The notes beneath the pieces are model-generated. The model was given only the letters and a program-made list of their open reading frames with translations, ran no database searches and had not been told where the DNA came from. A program made the position numbers and the translations under genes. Below are positions 61,966 through 64,000 of a DNA stretch of 64,000 bases, piece after piece; positions within the stretch are counted from its first letter, which is position 1; every line of letters starts with the position of its first letter. This DNA is from JBBROS01 sp963752225 (GTDB taxonomy: Bacteria > Pseudomonadota > Alphaproteobacteria > Acetobacterales > Acetobacteraceae). The stretch lies in NCBI GenBank assembly GCA_963752225.1, contig CAVVXS010000008.1, positions 124,001 to 188,000 on the forward strand, written 5' to 3'.

Positions 61966-63396
61966 GTGACCGACTTGCTGCTTCGAGACCTCGCCGCCAT
62001 CGTCGGCCCGTCCGGCCTGCTCACAGGCGATGACACCGCAGGTTATACCGAGGATTGGCGGCGTCTGTATCAGGGCCGCACTCCAGCCGTGGTGCGGCCC
62101 GCGAGTACGGACGAAGTCGCGGCCGTCATGCGCCTGTGCGCACAACGCGCCATCCCCATCGTGCCGCAAGGCGGCAACACCAGCATGGTCGGCGGCGCGA
62201 CGCCGCGGGCGAACGGGCAGGATCTGGTGCTGAGCTTGTCGCGCATGAACCGGGTGCGCGACGTCGATCCGCTCGACATGACCATGGTGGTCGAGGCCGG
62301 GGTGGTGTGGAAGGCGGCGCAGGATGCGGCGGCGGCGGCCGGGTGTCTGCTGCCGCTGTCGATCAGCAGCGAGGGGACGGCGCAGGTTGGCGGCATCCTG
62401 TCGGCCAATGCGGGCGGCAACACGACCGTTCGCTACGGCAACGCTCGTGACCTGGTTCTGGGGCTCGAGGCAGTGCTGCCCGATGGCCAGATTTGGCATG
62501 GGCTGCGGCGGTTGCGGAAGGACAACACCGGTTACGCGTTGCGGCAGTTGCTGGTCGGCGCCGAGGGCACGCTTGGGATCATCACCGCGGCCGTCCTCAA
62601 GCTGGCACCGCGGCCGGTCGATGTGCAGGTCGCGCTCTGCGCGGTGCCGTCGGTGGACGCCGCCTGCGCGCTGTTCCGTCGCTTCCAGGGCGCCGACCCC
62701 GGCGCCGTGCAGGCGTTCGAGTACATGTCCGGCGAGGGCATGGGGCTGGTGCTCGCCCATATTCCGGGGACTAGCCTCCCGCTAGGCGCGGCGGCGCAGC
62801 ATTATGCGCTCGTCGAGCTGGCCACGCCGCGTGTGGCGGGCGGCATGCGAGACCTGCTCGAGGGCGTGCTGGAACAGGCGATGGAGGACGGTTTGGTCGC
62901 CGACGCGGCGCTTGCCGAAAGCGAGGCGCAGCGCCAGGCGATCTGGCGGTTGCGGGAGGAGCACGCCGAGGCGCAGAAGCGCGAAGGCGCCAGCGTGAAA
63001 AACGACGTGTCAGTCCCGATCTCGCGCGTGCCGGACCTCATTGAACGCGCCGGGGCAGCGTGCGTGGCGCTGATCCCGGGGACACGGCCGGTGCCGTTCG
63101 GCCATCTCGGCGATGGCAATATCCACATGAACCTGGAACAGCCGCCCGGAATGGATCCCGCGGCCTTCCTGTCGCGTGATCACGAGATCATGGACACCGT
63201 CAACGCCGTCGTCCGCGACTTGGGCGGGAGCTTTTCCGCCGAGCATGGCGTGGGACAGCTCAAGCCCTACATGATGCCGGGCTGGCGCGGCGGCGCCGAG
63301 CTCGACGCGATGCGGCGGATCAAGGCGGCGCTGGACCCGTACGGGATCATGAATCCCGGCAAGGTGCTACCGGACGTGGTTCGGCTGGACCTGTGA
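61966..63396 (+). CDS. FAD-binding oxidoreductase (D-lactate/2-hydroxyglutarate dehydrogenase type)
   Basis: A 476-residue flavoprotein of the FAD-linked oxidase family (GlcD/DLD/D2HGDH). The FAD-binding part holds PIVPQGGNTSMVGGATP and SSEGTAQVGGILSANAGG; the C-terminal domain has FGHLGDGNIHMNLEQP, GSFSAEHGVGQLKPYM and NPGKVLP. It oxidises a D-2-hydroxy acid and passes electrons on. GTG 61966 starts the conserved region; upstream frame is not protein-like. Higher GC than the neighbouring polysaccharide genes. Its end overlaps the convergent pssE-like gene by 30 nt. Confidence 0.9.
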   Translation: MTDLLLRDLAAIVGPSGLLTGDDTAGYTEDWRRLYQGRTPAVVRPASTDEVAAVMRLCAQRAIPIVPQGGNTSMVGGATPRANGQDLVLSLSRMNRVRDVDPLDMTMVVEAGVVWKAAQDAAAAAGCLLPLSISSEGTAQVGGILSANAGGNTTVRYGNARDLVLGLEAVLPDGQIWHGLRRLRKDNTGYALRQLLVGAEGTLGIITAAVLKLAPRPVDVQVALCAVPSVDAACALFRRFQGADPGAVQAFEYMSGEGMGLVLAHIPGTSLPLGAAAQHYALVELATPRVAGGMRDLLEGVLEQAMEDGLVADAALAESEAQRQAIWRLREEHAEAQKREGASVKNDVSVPISRVPDLIERAGAACVALIPGTRPVPFGHLGDGNIHMNLEQPPGMDPAAFLSRDHEIMDTVNAVVRDLGGSFSAEHGVGQLKPYMMPGWRGGAELDAMRRIKAALDPYGIMNPGKVLPDVVRLDL

Positions 63397-63846
63397 ACGG
63401 GAGTGCAGAATCAAGTCGCTGGCTCTCGGGATGCCGTTGCGGATCACGGCAGCGGGACCGCGTTGCCGACGAGCAGTAATGAGCTGCAACATATCGGACA
63501 CGTCCGAGCTCCACGAAACGTCAGACATCAGCGAAATGTGTTTCAGAAACAAGGTCTGGTGGTCGGCGGCGCCCCGCGGATTCGGGAATGCGACGAACGG
63601 CTTCCCGGCCATCAGAAGTTGCAGCACGGTGGCGCCGCCGCCATGGCAGATCACGAGCGAACTCTCGGCAATCAGGTCCTTGATGCTGGGCCGGGCAAAG
63701 AACTGCTCGGCATGCCGCATTTGGTAAGTCGAATGACCACCTTGGCAGATGACAGGCCCGCTCAATAACCCCGCGCCGGCAAGACGATCGGCCTCACAGA
63801 GCAACTCGTCGAACGGCATCGTCGTGCCGACCGTGATCAAGATCAT
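63367..63846 (-). CDS. PssE/Alg13-like glycosyltransferase subunit
   Basis: A 159-residue protein matching the C-terminal (UDP-sugar-binding) half of GT28-type glycosyltransferases such as PssE/Alg13: MILITVGTTMPFDELL and VICHGGGATVLQLLMAGKPF. It works together with a PssD/Alg14 partner that anchors it to the membrane; that partner is the next gene upstream and overlaps it as ATGA. Exopolysaccharide assembly is the likely role. ATG 63846. Confidence 0.85.
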   Translation of the reverse strand: MILITVGTTMPFDELLCEADRLAGAGLLSGPVICQGGHSTYQMRHAEQFFARPSIKDLIAESSLVICHGGGATVLQLLMAGKPFVAFPNPRGAADHQTLFLKHISLMSDVSWSSDVSDMLQLITARRQRGPAAVIRNGIPRASDLILHSRSQVQPNHVR

Positions 63847-64000
63847 AATACGGTGCCAAGCGTGGCCCGTGGATAGCGCTGCTGAAGGTAGGGCCACTGC
63901 ACGATGTAGGTCGTTGCAAGGCGAAAGAAATACACGGCGCGTCCGGTCGTCGAGAGTTTGTCGACGCGGGTGATGGTCTCGATATAGATCGCTCTGCGAC
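63843..64000 (-). CDS. PssD/Alg14-like glycosyltransferase subunit, C-terminal fragment
   Basis: Only the last 51 codons are inside the window; the gene continues beyond base 64000. The visible part, RVDKLSTTGRAVYFFRL then YIVQWPYLQQRYPRATLG, resembles the C-terminus of PssD/Alg14 proteins, which anchor the PssE/Alg13 catalytic partner. Its TGA overlaps the PssE-like start, giving a coupled pair. Confidence 0.72.
   Translation of the reverse strand, partial: RRAIYIETITRVDKLSTTGRAVYFFRLATTYIVQWPYLQQRYPRATLGTVL

Overview
The window is a high-GC (roughly 70%) piece of an alphaproteobacterial chromosome. The gene set points to Rhodospirillales, probably near Acetobacteraceae: rpsT-dnaA-dnaN-recF, divergent ubiE/mutM with coaBC, a membrane-bound ferritin (MbfA) and cold-shock genes of the alphaproteobacterial kind. 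This placement is inferred from gene content only; there is no rRNA in the window.

Layout. 1-3.0 kb: cofactor genes pdxA (partial), pdxJ and panC, plus an epoxide-hydrolase-like enzyme. 3.1-6.2 kb: a glycine-rich DUF5666 lipoprotein and a DUF6502 protein, divergent from an ECF sigma factor, with three matching palindromes in the shared control region. 6.2-8.5 kb: DoxX and an iron-uptake operon (cupredoxin, FTR1 permease, P19-like protein) under a candidate Fur operator. 8.6-13.2 kb: formyltransferase, siroheme synthase, glycosyltransferase, palindromic repeats and a small secreted protein. 13.4-25.2 kb: housekeeping core (purH, mbfA, coaBC, ubiE, mutM, enoyl-CoA hydratase, rpsT, dnaA, dnaN, recF, quinone oxidoreductase). 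25.3-28.1 kb: DUF305 protein and an amino-acid-type ABC importer without its ATPase.

28.1-32.9 kb holds the most unusual locus, on the minus strand: MoeB-like, DsrE-like, SH3 protein, three nitrile-hydratase-type subunits (the beta subunit is split into two genes, as in thiocyanate hydrolase), a nucleoside-phosphorylase-like protein and a guanidino-type ureohydrolase. The last six genes overlap by 4-7 nt. Divergent from it are queC (makes the nitrile base preQ0) and a DedA protein. The substrate is unknown.

34-46 kb: methyltransferase, MurJ-like flippase, an oligopeptide-type ABC system with its binding protein, 2OG oxygenase, atypical SDR, thioesterase and CopC/CopD. 46-53 kb: cold-shock protein with a structured leader, a 64-residue protein, tRNA-Leu(CAG), RNase D-like exonuclease, then an acyl-CoA block (ADP-forming acyl-CoA synthetase, two-subunit CoA-transferase, isomerase-like crotonase) and a DMT exporter. 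53-56.6 kb: Old Yellow Enzyme, 3-hydroxyisobutyryl-CoA hydrolase-like protein and two small membrane-associated stress-type proteins. 56.7-64 kb: a lower-GC polysaccharide region (FkbH-like protein, acyl carrier protein, frameshifted acyltransferase, O-antigen-ligase-like protein, PssE/PssD-like glycosyltransferase genes) interrupted by a FAD-linked oxidase.
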